The notes under the pieces: model-generated
What the model was told of the DNA's origin: nothing
Database searches by the model: none
What the model saw: the letters and a program-made list of their open reading frames with translations, nothing else
Shown here: positions 28,923-39,643 of the stretch, piece by piece
Layout of the letters: each line of letters begins with the position of its first letter
How positions within the stretch are numbered: position 1 is the first letter of the stretch
NCBI RefSeq assembly: GCF_902806685.2
Contig: NC_048560.1
Coordinates: 1,776,492-1,840,491 of the forward strand
Length of the DNA stretch: 64,000 nt
Reading direction: 5' to 3'
Origin: Maniola hyperantus
Lineage: Eukaryota > Arthropoda > Insecta > Lepidoptera > Nymphalidae
Made by a program: the position numbers and the translations under genes

Positions 28923-29672
28923 TCAAGGTTCCAAGGGGAGCCTATTACTAAGCCTCTGCTATCCAAGCCTGACTCGCACTTGATCGATTTTTTGTAGAAA
29001 CTGCAAAAAGTAGTCTTTGAGTTATCGCCAAGAAAGTGGGAATTTTCAAAAACTTATGTTTAAAAAAATAATGAATTTAGAAAGAACGTAAGTATTTTGG
29101 TTAGTTTTAGTTTGGTCCTACGTAGCAAACTTTTTTAGAACATCAGTTTTTTAATTCCCATGTTTTTAGCGCTAGCTCAAAAACCACTTTTTAAATAAAC
29201 TTATCCCGATAATGTTTTTCTGTGGAAAAAGATAGGACTAGATTTTTAATTTAGAATTACATTTAGGTTAGCTTAGTGATATTGTACCACAGAATTAACT
29301 GCGTTATCATTTTACTATTTAGTCTACTTAATAATCTTTTCGCAATTTTCATTTTAACAAAAAGTTTAATTCAACTTTCAATTGTACAGTTCTCTGAACC
29401 TTAAAGTATTCCATTATGCAAAAAAAGTAGTCAATTATGGAAAACTTCCCATAATATCTAATTTTTAACAACTTAACGGTTACTTTAATTAGCATTTTAA
29501 TTATAATATTACACAAAAGCCAAACCTACGTGTCTAAGCACCAAGCTTGAGTGAATCAAATGAAATAAAAACAAAATAGGTACTTAATTATGAGTAACGG
29601 ATTTTTTAAAACGCGCGCTGATTAGGTAGCCTAGTTTGGGAATTATATTAAGTTTACGTAGGTACGTTAAAA
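28923..29672. other. No recognised feature
   Basis: AT-rich. GACTCGCACTTGATCGATTT at 28970-28990 is an isolated FP-type right end. The remainder is unrecognised. Confidence 0.45.
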
Positions 29673-30084
29673 TCACATTATAAATGCGAAAGTGTATTTG
29701 TTTGTTGGTTTTTTTTTTTTTTTTTTTAATATTAGCCATGTTAAATGACTAATATTCCCCTTTCCTCTCCAACTAAGCGTCAAACTTGTGCTAGGAGTAG
29801 GTACGACAATAGTGCAACGGGCGGGGCTTGAACCGTCGACCTTTCGGTTTTCAGTCCACTCCTTTACCGGTTGAGCTATTGAGGCTCTATTGGTTTGTTT
29901 GTTTGTTGATTTGTCATTCAATCACGTCGCTACGGAGCAACGGATTGACGTGAGTTTTTGCATGGGTATAGTTTATGACCTGGAGAGTGACATAGGTTAC
30001 TTTTTATCCCGGAAAAATCAAAGAGTTCCCACGGGATTTTTAAAAACATTAATCCACGCATACGAAGTCGCGGGCATAAGCTAG
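29673..30084 (+). mobile_element. Hel-A, complete, interrupted by SINE-3
   Basis: TC at 29673, TCACATTATAAATGCGAAAG, then the SINE, then GATTTGTCATTCAATCACG, CGGAGCAACGGATTGACG and the end GGGCATAAGCTAG (30084) followed by T. The left flank is A, so A|TC...CTAG|T holds. Confidence 0.85.
29709..29887 (-). mobile_element. SINE-3, full length, nested in Hel-A
   Basis: T run, ATTCCCCTTTCCTCTCC, AACTTGTGCTAGGAGTAGG, then GGGGCTTGAACCGTCGACC and CCTTTACCGGTTGAGCTATT (B and A boxes in complement). The open minus-strand frame across it is a property of the SINE, seen again at 19741, and not a gene. Confidence 0.9.
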
Positions 30085-30097
30085 TAAAATAGAACTT

Positions 30098-30222
30098 ACT
30101 AGGTATATGCTTGAGAGTTTTCTATAATGCTCTCGGTGGAATGTGGAGTCTGCCAATCCTTCTCATTCTGAGAGGAGACCCGTGCTCAATAGTGGGCGAT
30201 GAGTTGAGATGATGATGATGAT
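30098..30222 (+). mobile_element. SINE-2 3' part, degraded
   Basis: GCTTGAGAGTTTTCTATAAT, GAGAGGAGACCCGTGCTCAA and a GATGATGATGATG tail. Confidence 0.7.
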
Positions 30223-30798
30223 GGTGAGATTTTAATCTACTTAGGAAGTCTTTTATAATTTTAAAAGTAAGTAAAAGTAAAGAAGTTTACACAATTCAAA
30301 ACATTTAAAGAAAAGTAAGTTACTTGAGTAGGCATAACTTAAGGTTAAATTGTACAAGATAAGAAAAATAAAAATTTGTATTTAAGTAAATAAGAAAAGG
30401 AAATGACAAAACAAAGGCGTATATACTAAAAATATTGATATTGCAAAGAAAACATCAAAGTCAGAAATTAGACCACAAATTAATTAATAACTGTATACGC
30501 AACTTACCTGCTTATTAACTAAACCATCTATTTTAATGAAAATTCTATTGAATTTCACTAAAAATGTCCTAATAATACTAATATATGTGTTAAGCATGAC
30601 TCAAATTTAGTCAGTAATCAGTTTAATTACAGTTTAGCACCTAAGGAAATATCGGTTTCTCAGAAAATGTCACCGCAATGCCACTACGGACGTAATTTGA
30701 AACCGCAAGTTACTTTATGAACCTTTAGGTAGTAGGTACTATTACTAAATAATTATTAGTCAACAATATAATTATGTGACCATTGTAACAAAACAATA
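30223..30798. other. No recognised feature
   Basis: AT-rich, with AAAGTAA-like runs at 30265-30320. Confidence 0.45.
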
Positions 30799-31250
30799 AA
30801 AAAATCGGCCAAGTGCGAGTCAGGCTCGCGCACGCCGAGGGTCCGTACTACAGTCGTATTTTTTCGACATTTTGCACGATATTTCAAAAACTATGATGCA
30901 TAAAAATAAATGCACAGGTAAAGCCCTTTCATATGATACCCCACTTGATATAGTTATCTTACTTCGAAAATTGAAAATACTAAGTAATTATTAGTTCATA
31001 ACCACAATTTAATTTTTTTTGTGTGATGTAACCACAATTTCGCGGTTTTCTGATTTTTCCCCGAATGTCTGCTATAAGACCTACCTACCTATTTTTCCAA
31101 ATTTCATGATTCTAAGTCTACGGGAAGTACCCTTACCCTACCGTACCCTAGGTTTCTTAACAGACCGACAGACCGACAGACAGACAGACAGACAACAAAG
31201 TGATCCTACAAGGGTTCCGTTTTTCCTTTTGAGGTACGGAACCCTAAAAA
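30799..31250 (+). repeat. FP-N, complete
   Basis: Left AAAAATCGGCCAAGTGCGAG, right TTGAGGTACGGAACCCTAAA. GACA/GACC repeats near 31162-31195. The plus-strand open frame starting at 31019 runs out of the repeat and is not a credible gene. Confidence 0.85.
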
Positions 31251-31665
31251 ACACTCTTGTAGCGGTCAAATTGAAATTCATAATATTATTTTTCAGTAAA
31301 ATGTGTCGTTACCCTTATGTTCCGTTGGAAGTTACTTCATCCGGACACGTTTGTCACATGCAGTGGCTAGTAGTCACAGATTTATACGTTTTTGACTCTT
31401 ACTGCGTAGGTAATAAAGGCTATTGTGCCATAAATTGTCTCTTTGAACTATAAGAGACTTTTTCATTACACGATACGATTTTGATATCTTACGTGCCTAA
31501 GTATATTTTGTAGTCTCTGTAGAGATGTAGAGAGCAAGTAATTGTTTGAATGTGATTGAATCTAAACATGGATGGTTCAGTTGGTATTGGTATATAGGTA
31601 CATAATTCAATCTATCTTTGGAATTTTGAATGCTAGGCTCCTTCAAGACAAAACTTTTTTTCGTC
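31251..31665. other. No recognised feature
   Basis: Unique-looking; no coding support. Confidence 0.4.
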
Positions 31666-31860
31666 AAGACTTCCACACGCGCGCCGCAGCGCTCGCTTGG
31701 ATACAACGCCTCCCGGCGAATCCTTTGCTGTCATTTGTCTACTTAGTGGAGGGTTTACCAACGCTTTTTGATGCGAGGTCACCATAATGTCCATTGTAGT
31801 ACCTTAGAACCACAAACGTCTATTGGTTTTTCAAATATGTACCCTGCATATTACCACTTG
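31666..31860 (-). pseudogene. RTE-1 3' end, strongly diverged
   Basis: GACTTCCACACGCGCGCCGC, GGAGGGTTTACCAACGC, TGCGAGGTCACCAT and CAAACGTCTATTGGTTTT follow the same order as 50160-50340, the complement of the RTE-1 C-terminal coding end. Frames are destroyed. Confidence 0.6.
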
Positions 31861-31977
31861 AGTTTCGCAACATGACGTGACAAGACAAAATTCAATTTAA
31901 AATTCGATAAAATAGAGATTGATGGCAAAATCAGAGAATGAAGATACTCCGGGGCCACTTGGATTGGATAGGCCGTT

Positions 31978-32148
31978 AGGTTTTTTGAGAGATGTGACTT
32001 GCCCACTACCACTTCAGCTTGCTAATCCTTTGAGTTCTGGCAGCCACTTTAATTCTACTTGATCCTGGTGAGAGAGACACCCAACATAGATCACCGGCAA
32101 TGCAACTTAATTTGTGGACGGGGCCAACTGTCAATATCCAAGTTGGTT
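31978..32148 (-). pseudogene. RTE-2 fragment
   Basis: TGTGACTTGCCCACTACCAC, TTCAGCTTGCTAATCCTTTG and TTTGTGGACGGGGCCAACTG parallel 5870-6030. It is a decayed piece of the reverse-transcriptase ORF. Confidence 0.65.
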
Positions 32149-32171
32149 TCATTGATGACTTTATATTTTTT

Positions 32172-32330
32172 ATAAATAGATAATGCCCACGATTTCGCCT
32201 GCGTCGATATTGGTTTTTTGAAAATCATGTGGAAACTCTTTGATGTTTTGGGATAAAAAGTAGTCGATCCGTCTCCGGGATGTAACAAACAAAAACAAAC
32301 AGACACACTTTCGCATTTATACTTAATATT
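32172..32330 (-). mobile_element. Hel-B, internally deleted
   Basis: GATAATGCCCACGATTTCGC at the 3' side, TGGGATAAAAAGTAGTCGAT inside, and CAGACACACTTTCGCATTTA at the 5' side. Confidence 0.7.
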
Positions 32331-32865
32331 AAGTTTGTGTTGTTTGCTTGGATCACTTAAAATTCTTTAAAGTGGCAAAGTTCAATCTTTATGTAAATCG
32401 TATCGTTATCGTGTCGTCGCACATAAACATCCCAGTATGTTACAAAAACCTTTCCCAGTTTCACAGCGGATTACATTTTTGGGTTAGTTTTGACAAAACG
32501 ACCGCTTTGTTTCTAAGTTTCGTTTTCGCATTTTTATTTTTGTTTTTCGCCCCGTAGTGATCGGGATCCAGCGTTTGATGTAGGTATTTTTGTTTTGCGC
32601 AGAAAATTTTTGCTTTGTAGCTTTGAGGCTTGAAAATGGGCGATTTTTTACTGTTTTTGACTTGCATGCATTCGACGTGTCGTGTTTTAACTATTTTGAC
32701 TCAGTGCACAAGTACAGTTTTCTAAGCTCTTTTCTACAACACGTTGTATGCGATTAAACAACGGATTAGATTCACTCATCTGTGGATTAAACCACCCACC
32801 CTTCCACTACTACACATGAACGAAAAGTAAGCATACAAGGATTGCAATAGACTTTAGACAATAGC
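32331..32865. other. No recognised feature
   Basis: T-rich segment with no recognised repeats; two short frames on opposite strands are unsupported. Confidence 0.4.
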
Positions 32866-33190
32866 CGTGATTTTGCGTATAGCGGTAGTTTATGGGGCTA
32901 GAATTCATTATTAAAGAGAATAATTTAAAAAATCTTGATTTCAATCTAAAATAATTAATTATTAGCGTCTTAGCGATTAATGACGCCACAAGGCGTAAAC
33001 GACACATTTTTTTAATTTTTTTAACATAAAATATGTATATGTTACCGCCGAAATGTTATGTTATTTTATGTGAAAATTTTATGTTAAAAAATTGAAAAAT
33101 ATTTTGGATTGTGACTTTATTAATCACCTTCCGTACAGCGCGCGTCACGTTCATGTTAAAAATAAATAAAAAACATATTTTTTTAAATAT
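32866..33190. mobile_element. MITE-3, left half and interior
   Basis: Has the arm GCGGTAGTTTATGGGGCTAG, then AGCGATTAATGACGCCACAA and CACGTTCATGTTAAAAATAA as in the copy at 9535. The right arm and both outer termini are missing. Confidence 0.7.
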
Positions 33191-33330
33191 AAACTACCTA
33201 ACTACATAGCTGTAGGCTATAGGCCCTATTATCCTACCTGCTACCATAGTATAATAAGGCCTACTGATAAGGTTTTTAAGAATGTTAAATTTTATTTTTG
33301 TTTCCGGCAGAAGTTTCCAATTTTTGTTTA

Positions 33331-33717
33331 TTAGGGTTCCGTACCTCAAAAGGAAAAACGGAACCCTTATAGGATCACTTTGTTGTCTGTCTGTCTGTCT
33401 GTCAAGAAACCTACAGGGTACTTCCCGTTGACCTAGAATCATGAAATTTGGCAGGTAGGTAGATCTTATAGCTGGCATTTGAGGAAAAATCTGAAAACCG
33501 TGAATTTAGGGTTAGATTACACACAAAAAAAATTGTGGTCATGAACTAATAATTAGTATTTTCAACTTTCGAAGTGAGTGACTATATCAAGTGGGGTATC
33601 ATAATATGAAAGGTCTTCACCTGTAGATTCTAAAACAGATTTTTATTTATATATTATGACTGTAGTACGGAACCCTCATTGACGCGAGCCTGACTCGCAC
33701 TTGACCGATTTTTTTTA
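33331..33717 (-). repeat. FP-N, near complete
   Basis: TTAGGGTTCCGTACCTCAAA at the left and GACTCGCACTTGACCGATTT at the right, with the reverse family order between. Confidence 0.85.
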
Positions 33718-33747
33718 ATAGTAAGTACGTATTTGATATTTAGGTTT

Positions 33748-33897
33748 AATCAGCCTTTAGAATGACACTTCGGCTTTGTAGAGCGTGTCTCAGTCACTCA
33801 TACCTATATGACGTTATGTCCGTCTCAACAACAGAGACAGTGCTCTACAAATCTCCTTCTAAAGGTCGATGTACATTACTTTCGGCCGCGTACTATA
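33748..33897. mobile_element. MITE-5, copy 3
   Basis: CAGCCTTTAGAATGACACTT to AAAGGTCGATGTACATTACT plus TTCGGCCGCGTACTA. The inner pairing GAGACAGTGCTCTACAAA with TTTGTAGAGCGTGTCTC is clear. Confidence 0.8.
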
Positions 33898-33915
33898 GGT
33901 ACCTACATCCTACGA

Positions 33916-34259
33916 TAGGGTTGCCAGGTCGCCAAACCTAATAGCCGGACAGACCAGCCAGTTTGGCCGGACATTCGGGTAGAAAGGCCGGACACCCTAC
34001 ATTACTGAGGAATTTGTGTCTTAGTATTAATAAGTACGACAAAAAAATTGTATGTAAAATCAAGCTTTTTTTATTATTTTCATAAATATTGTTGTCCGGA
34101 AGCGACCGACAGTCGACTCGCCTGCGCTCGGCCACGCTCGTTTGCGAAATGTAAAAAGCCTAACAAAAGCCGGACAAGCCGGACACCGTTTATTTTGGCC
34201 GGACTCGCAATCAAAAAGCCTACCTGTGTCCGGCTTTATCCGGACGCCTGGCAACCCTA
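33916..34259. mobile_element. hAT-2, non-autonomous hAT-like element
   Basis: Ends TAGGGTTGCCAGG and CCTGGCAACCCTA are perfect inverted repeats. The flanks TCCTACGA (33908-33915) and TCCCACGA (34260-34267) are an 8-bp duplication with one change. The interior repeats GCCGGACA motifs in both orientations. 344 bp; no transposase. Confidence 0.8.
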
Positions 34260-34496
34260 TCCCACGATAATCCAAACCAATACATTCCAAAAAGACACAG
34301 TGAGACAGATAGCGTTTAATTCGAGTGTTTTTGAGTGTCCCGTCCGATTGGAGTGACGTGGGGGGGAAGGGGGATGGAATGCAGTTAAAGGGGGAGGTAT
34401 GTGCGAACTGTGACGTAGGCAGAGCCCACACTGGAGACTTAAGGTTGGAGCACACCGGAGCGCGCGCAGAGTTTGACGCCAAGGTGCCTAGGCATT

Positions 34497-34620
34497 CATC
34501 ATGATCACCGGCTCACTACTGAGAGGGTCTCCTTTCAAAATGAGCGGTCAAAAAGAACAGCTTAGACTTTAGGTCATAGTCTGCCACGATGGCCCACTGA
34601 AGATTGGCAGACGCCATGCC
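34497..34620 (-). mobile_element. SINE-2 3' part
   Basis: CATGATCACCGGCTCACTAC, GGGTCTCCTTTCAAAATGAG and CAGACGCCATGCCACACACC are complements of the SINE-2 3' half. It abuts a plus-strand SINE-2 at 34621. Confidence 0.65.
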
Positions 34621-34917
34621 ACACACCTGCAGACGTCGGCCTCCTAATCGGCGGTCAGAGGTTCGATCCCGGGCACACACCTTTATCGTTTTGGAATCAA
34701 TTACGCGCCTTTTTATTTTAACAAGTAAAATATCACTTGCTTTAACGGTGAAGAAAAACATCGTAGGGAAAACGTAACGTAGATCGTACTTCTCCACAAT
34801 GTGCTCAAAACTCTGCCAGTTCTGAATTCGCACTACGCCAGTATAGCGTGGCGGATCATGGTCTTCTCATTCTGAGAGGATACTTGTGTTCAGTAGTGGC
34901 CCGGTGATGGTTTGATG
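34621..34917 (+). mobile_element. SINE-2, degraded, 5' edge lost
   Basis: GACGTCGGCCTCCTAATCGG, AGAGGTTCGATCCCGGGC (B box), CACTTGCTTTAACGGTGAAG and CCCGGTGATGGTTTGAT; many substitutions. Confidence 0.75.
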
Positions 34918-34966
34918 GGAAATATCGCCGTACATACGATACTTTAAACTAGACTTTTGGCGCATT

Positions 34967-35366
34967 TTTAGGGTTCCGCACCTCTAAAGGAAAAAAGGGA
35001 CCCTTGTAGGATCATTTCGCTCGTTGTCTGTCTGTCCGGACATGTCTGTTCTGACATGTCTAAACCTATAGGATACTTCCCGTTGACCTAGAATCATGAA
35101 TTTGGCAGGTAGTTAGGTAATATAGTACAAGTAAAGGAATAAATCTGAAAACCGTGGATTTGTGGTTACATTACACAAAAAAATATTTTCAATTTTCAAA
35201 GTAAGATAACTATACCAAGTGGGGTATCATAATATTATGAATGGGCCTATTTATCTTAAAACATATTTTTATTTATTTTTATGCTCAACAGCTTTTGATT
35301 TGTCGTGCAAAATTCGTAACCCTCAGTGCGTGAGTTTGACTCTTGTACTTGGCCGGTTTTTTTTTT
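34967..35366 (-). repeat. FP-N, diverged
   Basis: AGGGTTCCGCACCTCTAAAG at the left and TACTTGGCCGGTTTTTTTTT at the right. The GACA run is shortened and partly palindromic (TCCGGACATGTCTG). Confidence 0.75.
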
Positions 35367-35821
35367 ATATCAAGGTAGGTTAGGTAGGTACCTAACAGCT
35401 ATGTTGAATTTTAATGAATCTTCGAGCATAAACCAACAATCAATATCATCGTAAGAAGTTTGTTAACATTCTTGTTTTTTTTTTATTTGGCTATGACGTG
35501 ATGTGTTTACCTACATTACGCCATCGAAAGGTCAGAGATCTATAAAAACCATCACCATGATGTGCGATCGATCTTAAATCGATGTCGGTATAAGTAAGTA
35601 CCTACCTATGACGCCATTTCAAACAAAAAGTTTTTTTTTTCAAATACTTTTAAGAGTTTTCAAAAGAAAAACTGGCCGAGCTTTTTGCTAGTTTAGGTAT
35701 CTCGGTATAATTATTTGCACAGCTTCAATCATTATCATCATCATTATCAACCGATAGACGTGCCTCACTATAGTCGACGCATTTTAAACTGAGTCGGCGA
35801 GTTAGTTAGTCGAGTTTACCT
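35367..35821. other. Mostly unrecognised; RTE-1 tail fragment at 35735-35762
   Basis: CATCATCATTATCAACCGAT is the complement of an RTE-1 3' tail. Elsewhere nothing is recognised. Confidence 0.4.
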
Positions 35822-35954
35822 GTACATTCTAAAACAGATTTTATTTATTTTTATCTTTTATAATTTTTGATTTATTGTGCAAAATGTCGAAAAAATACGA
35901 CTGTAATACGGAACCCTCGGTGCGCGAGTCTGACTCGCACTTGGCTGGTTTTTT
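35822..35954 (-). repeat. FP-N right third
   Basis: CATTCTAAAACAGATTTTAT to CTCGCACTTGGCTGGTTTTT; this is the CCGGCCAAG end. Confidence 0.75.
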
Positions 35955-36459
35955 CTTTCTTTTTCATTTCTTTAAATATATCACTAGTCACTACAGCTGT
36001 TGTACTCTGTAGGAAATAAAGAGTACGTTAGTATAAATAAATATAAACGTAAAAGCTTGTAATTCCACAAATTGCACATCAAAAAAAGCTCCCGACGTGC
36101 CTTAATTTAGTGGGGCAACATAAAAACCGGTGTTTAATCAGTGAAACGCCTGCGCTTTAATTAGAGCACAATTCTGCGGTAACGAAATATTGCTCTGAAC
36201 AAAATGCCAGGCGTTTATTAAAGTTTATTTCTCTTTCCTAGATCTGTTATTACGATTGCGGATTTTGTGTTGTAGTCCGGTTGTGACAGTGTATATTACG
36301 AAAAAGACGTCATCGTCCTGTCAAGGTTCCGTTTAAGCTCCAGCAGTAGGTATCCTGAATATGATAGCGGGAAAGCTGTTTTAAAGTAGGTATTTCATTA
36401 AAGCGCTTGAAAAGTCTTGTTTTTAAACTTTTACAGGCAATTTTTAAAACTTTTCTCTC
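35955..36459. repeat. Unclassified repeat block (R1 motif), copy 1 at 36130-36250
   Basis: ATATTGCTCTGAACAAAATG, then CCAGGCGTTTATTAAAGTTT recurs in related form at 39243-39375 and 39945-40020. It has no visible ends and no family I recognise. The rest of the interval is unrecognised. Confidence 0.5.
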
Positions 36460-36580
36460 TGTAAGAACCATCCTCGTACTTCAAGGAATATTATAAAAAA
36501 AAAAAATTAGTGAAATCGGTTCAGCTGTTCGCAAGATTTGCGCTTAGCAACACATTCAGCGATTCATTTTTATTTACAAA
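36460..36580 (-). mobile_element. Hel-D 5' part
   Basis: GTAAGAACCATCCTCGTACT, AATCGGTTCAGCTGTTCGC and CAACACATTCAGCGATTCAT are the complement of 24160-24270. Confidence 0.7.
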
Positions 36581-36622
36581 CAGTAGACTATAAGCAGAAA
36601 GTAGTAGCTTATAGTCTACTGT
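36580..36622. repeat. Perfect 17-bp inverted repeat
   Basis: AACAGTAGACTATAAGC and GCTTATAGTCTACTGTT are separated by 9 bases. It lies at the junction of Hel-D and a Hel-A/B fragment. Confidence 0.8.
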
Positions 36623-36633
36623 TACTAGTGGTA

Positions 36634-36719
36634 CGTAGGCTAATTTTTATCCTGGAAAGTCAAAGAGTTCCCTTGGGATTTTCAAAAATTTGAATTCACG
36701 CTGACGAAGTCCCGGGCGT
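36634..36719 (+). mobile_element. Helitron-like 3' fragment
   Basis: GGCTAATTTTTATCCTGGAA, TCAAAGAGTTCCCTTGGGAT and CGCTGACGAAGTCCCGGGCG match the 3' part of Hel-A/B; the CTAG end is lost. Confidence 0.65.
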
Positions 36720-36908
36720 TTTTAAATTAGAAGCATAAAAAGTCTAATAATGTACATAATTAAAAGGGAAAATAAAGACCTAATAAATACAAAAGGTCCA
36801 TATAATACGTTAATGATTACCTACCAAAATGGTCTCCCTAAAAGAGATGGACCATTTCAGAGGTAACATGTGAAATATCACATCAAAAGCTTTATCATAT
36901 GTAACACT

Positions 36909-37080
36909 GTGGCTAATTTTCTTGTACACAATCTCTAAACTAAACTAAAATGGCACGTCTAAATCTATTGCTATCCCTTTCATAATATTGCTTTCGGGAA
37001 AGGATAGCACTAGATAAATCTACCTAGACCTGTTAATTTAGTTTAGTTTAGAGATTGTGTACAAGAGAATCGGCGCCATT
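36909..37080. mobile_element. MITE-1, copy 2, opposite orientation
   Basis: GTACACAATCTCTAAACTAA and its complement close it. Its inner order is the reverse complement of the copy at 1256, with the loop TTTCATAATATTGCTTTCGG. Confidence 0.85.
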
Positions 37081-37144
37081 ACCTTACTTTATAAAATCTA
37101 TAAAGTAAGAAGTTATTAATCCCGCTTTATTTTTAAACTTTCCC

Positions 37145-37335
37145 GGCATCGCACGGGTAGCTTATTACAATAATTTTCGTAGGATCTCTAATTTAAAATA
37201 AAATAAATATACTCAAGAATAATGTAGCTTTCTACTGGTGAAAGAATTTTCAAAATGGGTTCTGTAGTTCCAGAGATTACTTCCTACAAACAAACTTGTA
37301 AACTTTACCTCTATAGATTTCACCCGCGCATGGTC
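37145..37335 (-). repeat. Unclassified repeat shared with 51671-51775
   Basis: ATACTCAAGAATAATGTAGC, TTTCTACTGGTGAAAGAATT and GTTCCAGAGATTACTTCC are the complement of the 51671-51775 sequence. The left part carries CCCGGCATCGCACGGGTAG. Confidence 0.55.
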
Positions 37336-37629
37336 ATCGACCCCAGCTATGACGCTAAAAACTGTGCTCACGAAAAGTGAAGTGAGAACACTATACTTGC
37401 ATTGCTTCGTGTTGAAAATAATTTAGTTCTACTATTGAATTTATTCATTAATTGTCGTGAATTTTCGCAAACGATTATAAGTGCGACAATTCACTTTCTG
37501 TGAAATAACTACCACATATGAAAATAATTATAGATTTTTATCATTCTATTAGCTATTTCTTGTTAAATTAATATAAGTAGTAAACAATTTTAGTATAGTA
37601 AGTGCGAAAATTGATAAAGCACTTTTTAT
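37336..37629. other. No recognised feature
   Basis: Unique-looking. Confidence 0.35.
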
Positions 37630-38070
37630 AAAAAAAAAACCGGCCAAGTGCGAGTTAGGCTCGCGCAATGAGGGTTCCGTACTACAGTCGTATTTTTTCG
37701 ACATTTTGCACGATAATTCAAAAACTATGACGCATAAAAATAAATAAAAATCTGTTTTAGAATGTACAGTTGAAGACCTTTCATATGATACCCCACTTGA
37801 TATAGCCACTCTCTTCGAAAGTTGAAAATACTAATTATTAGTTCATGACCACAATTTAATTTTTTTTGTGATCTAACCCTAAATTCACGGTTTTCAGATT
37901 TTTCCCCAAACGTCAGCAATAACATCTACCTACCTGCCAAATTTACATGATTCTAGGTCAACGGGAAGTACCCTGTAGGTTTCTTGACAGACAGACAGAC
38001 AGACAGGCAGACAACAAAGTGATCCTATAAGGGTTCCGTTTTTCCTTTTGAAGTACGGAACCCTAAAAAA
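37630..38070 (+). repeat. FP-N, complete reference copy
   Basis: Left AAAACCGGCCAAGTGCGAGT with an imperfect hairpin (GTGCGAG / CTCGCGCA) and GAGGGTTCCGTACTACAGTC. Interior ATGATACCCCACTTGATATAG, AACCCTAAATTCACGG and ACGGGAAGTACCCTGTAGG, then a GACA run. Right GGTTCCGTTTTTCCTTTTGA and GTACGGAACCCTAAAA. No ORF. The class of transposable element is unclear. GGGTTCCGTAC on the left and GTACGGAACCC on the right form subterminal inverted repeats. Confidence 0.85.
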
Positions 38071-38198
38071 TATCGCCTGTAAAATTACTGTGAAGAAAAA
38101 TAACTTCATCAAATGAATATGATTTTAAAAGTAGCAGTACCTAATCATCCCAGCCTGCTCCCTAACGCCTAATGTTAGGTTGGGACGTAGGACCTAAA

Positions 38199-38257
38199 AA
38201 AACCGGTCAAGTGCGTGTTGGGCCACGCACAGTGTAGGGTTCCGTAGTAACCCATCG
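38199..38257 (+). repeat. FP-type left end, truncated
   Basis: AAACCGGTCAAGTGCGTGTT, then GTAGGGTTCCGTAGTAACC; it is followed by MITE-10. Confidence 0.7.
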
Positions 38258-38271
38258 GCCGACACAATATG

Positions 38272-38441
38272 CGGACTTATTGTTCATCGAACTTGACGCG
38301 TCGAGTAATATTATTATGTTGGCACCATTGCTTTGTTTCTTTATTCCTTAGAGCTTAGGGTTTATTATTTTGTGATTTGCCATGGTACCAACATAATATT
38401 ACTCACGCCGCACGCATCAAGTTACGATGAACGGACAATAG
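38272..38441. mobile_element. MITE-10, palindromic
   Basis: TTGTTCATCGAACTTGACGC and AATATTATTATGTTGGCACC on the left pair with GGTACCAACATAATATTACT and CAAGTTACGATGAACGGACAA on the right. The loop is about 45 bp. It is the only copy in the window. Confidence 0.7.
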
Positions 38442-39150
38442 TTTTACAAAACTAACAACTTCATCAAATTTTCAATGAAATATTATACATAATATGACTC
38501 CAAGTACATTTTATAAGTTGGTCGACTATTAGTACTCGTTAATTTGTGAAGGCTTCTTAGCTGCGATAGCCTTCCTATTAACTCCGTTATACTATTATAG
38601 CTGGCAGTAACCATTTAGCTGGCAGGGGGACTAGGGGAGGGAGGAACACTTGAGTCCAATAAAAATTAGCGCTTTAAACTTTAAACCAAATCCATAAAAC
38701 CCGATCCATAAATCGAAAAATGGTTATTGCATACCCACAATATTTTATTATAAAAAAATCATAGTAATTCAAAATACCTACTTACCATGAATTTTTTCCT
38801 ACCTACCCTTAAAAAATTTGTAAGATTTTATTTTACCACTTTGTCAGCGTGATTATCATGCTAAATGTTATCGCATTTGTATTTGCCGCCTTTTGAAATG
38901 GAAGTCGCGTGACAGCCATCTTGAGTCGATTGTGTAAATACGGGTGGTTGAGAATTAAATGCTTTTTGTGTTTAGGTCGCCATTTTGATTGACTGGTTGC
39001 AATAGCAATTATTGTGCCCTAATAAAGTTACTATTGCAGTTAGGTTTTTATAAAAGGTAAAACTCTCAATAAGCCTCTGTGCGTCGTGATTAATATTTAA
39101 CTTCACTTCTGGCATGTTAATATAAATAACTGCTTTCTAATATCAAGAGT
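38442..39150. other. No recognised feature
   Basis: AT-rich; the stretch around 38880-38980 has GCC-rich spots but no coding or repeat signature. A degraded FP-type end (CAGAACCCTAAAA) follows near 39228. Confidence 0.45.
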
Positions 39151-39242
39151 CTTTGAGCTTAGCCGCGGACAGACGGAAAGACAGACTGGATGGACATGGC
39201 GAAACTTTAAGGGTTCCTTGTTGCCTACAGAACCCTAAAACT

Positions 39243-39375
39243 GGGTCGAATCAGTGCGCCCGTCCTTTAATTCGAGTTAAATTTTGCGGTCTCAAATTAT
39301 TGCTCTGTACAAATGGCAGGCGTTATTTAATGTTATTTTCAGTTCGGTTCTATTATTACGTTGTTAATTTGGATT
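39243..39375. repeat. R1 motif, copy 2
   Basis: CAAATTATTGCTCTGTACAA, ATGGCAGGCGTTATTTAATG and TTATTTTCAGTTCGGTTCTA; aligns with 36130-36250 and 39945-40020. Confidence 0.55.
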
Positions 39376-39594
39376 TGGTTATGTTCGTGGGAATTCATAA
39401 TTGCTTTTGCCTAAAAGTTTGTCTGTATTAATGTTGGTACGAAGTTGTTTGAATATTTGTTACAATTTGTGTTAGTTTATGCATATAGATTAAAGTGATC
39501 TACATTATTTTGACACACTTTACCATAAAATGGTAACTTTACGCGTTATTCATTGCTTTAGTTAAGCAGGCTATTAAAAAGCTTTTCCTAGGGG

Positions 39595-39640
39595 TTCCTA
39601 GGGGACCAAGGATCGATTCCGGGCACACACCTCTACCTTT
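39595..39640 (+). mobile_element. SINE-2 B-box fragment
   Basis: GGATCGATTCCGGGCACACA, then CCTCTACCTTTTC. Confidence 0.55.
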
Positions 39641-39643
39641 TCA

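Noticed and set aside
29673..29921. An 82-residue minus-strand frame with a tRNA-SINE-like peptide, also seen at 19623-19973
   Set aside because: It is the SINE-3 sequence translated, including poly(A) read as Lys.
31019..31453. A 144-residue plus-strand frame
   Set aside because: The first half lies in FP-N (including the GACA run); the second half has no recognisable domain or splice context.
33331..33345. TTAGGG telomere-like motif
   Set aside because: It is a single unit forming the FP-N terminus TTAGGGTTCCGTACC, not a telomeric array.
34358..34400. G-rich run as a G-quadruplex
   Set aside because: One loop is long (about 16 bases), so the candidate is weak compared with 57187-57211.
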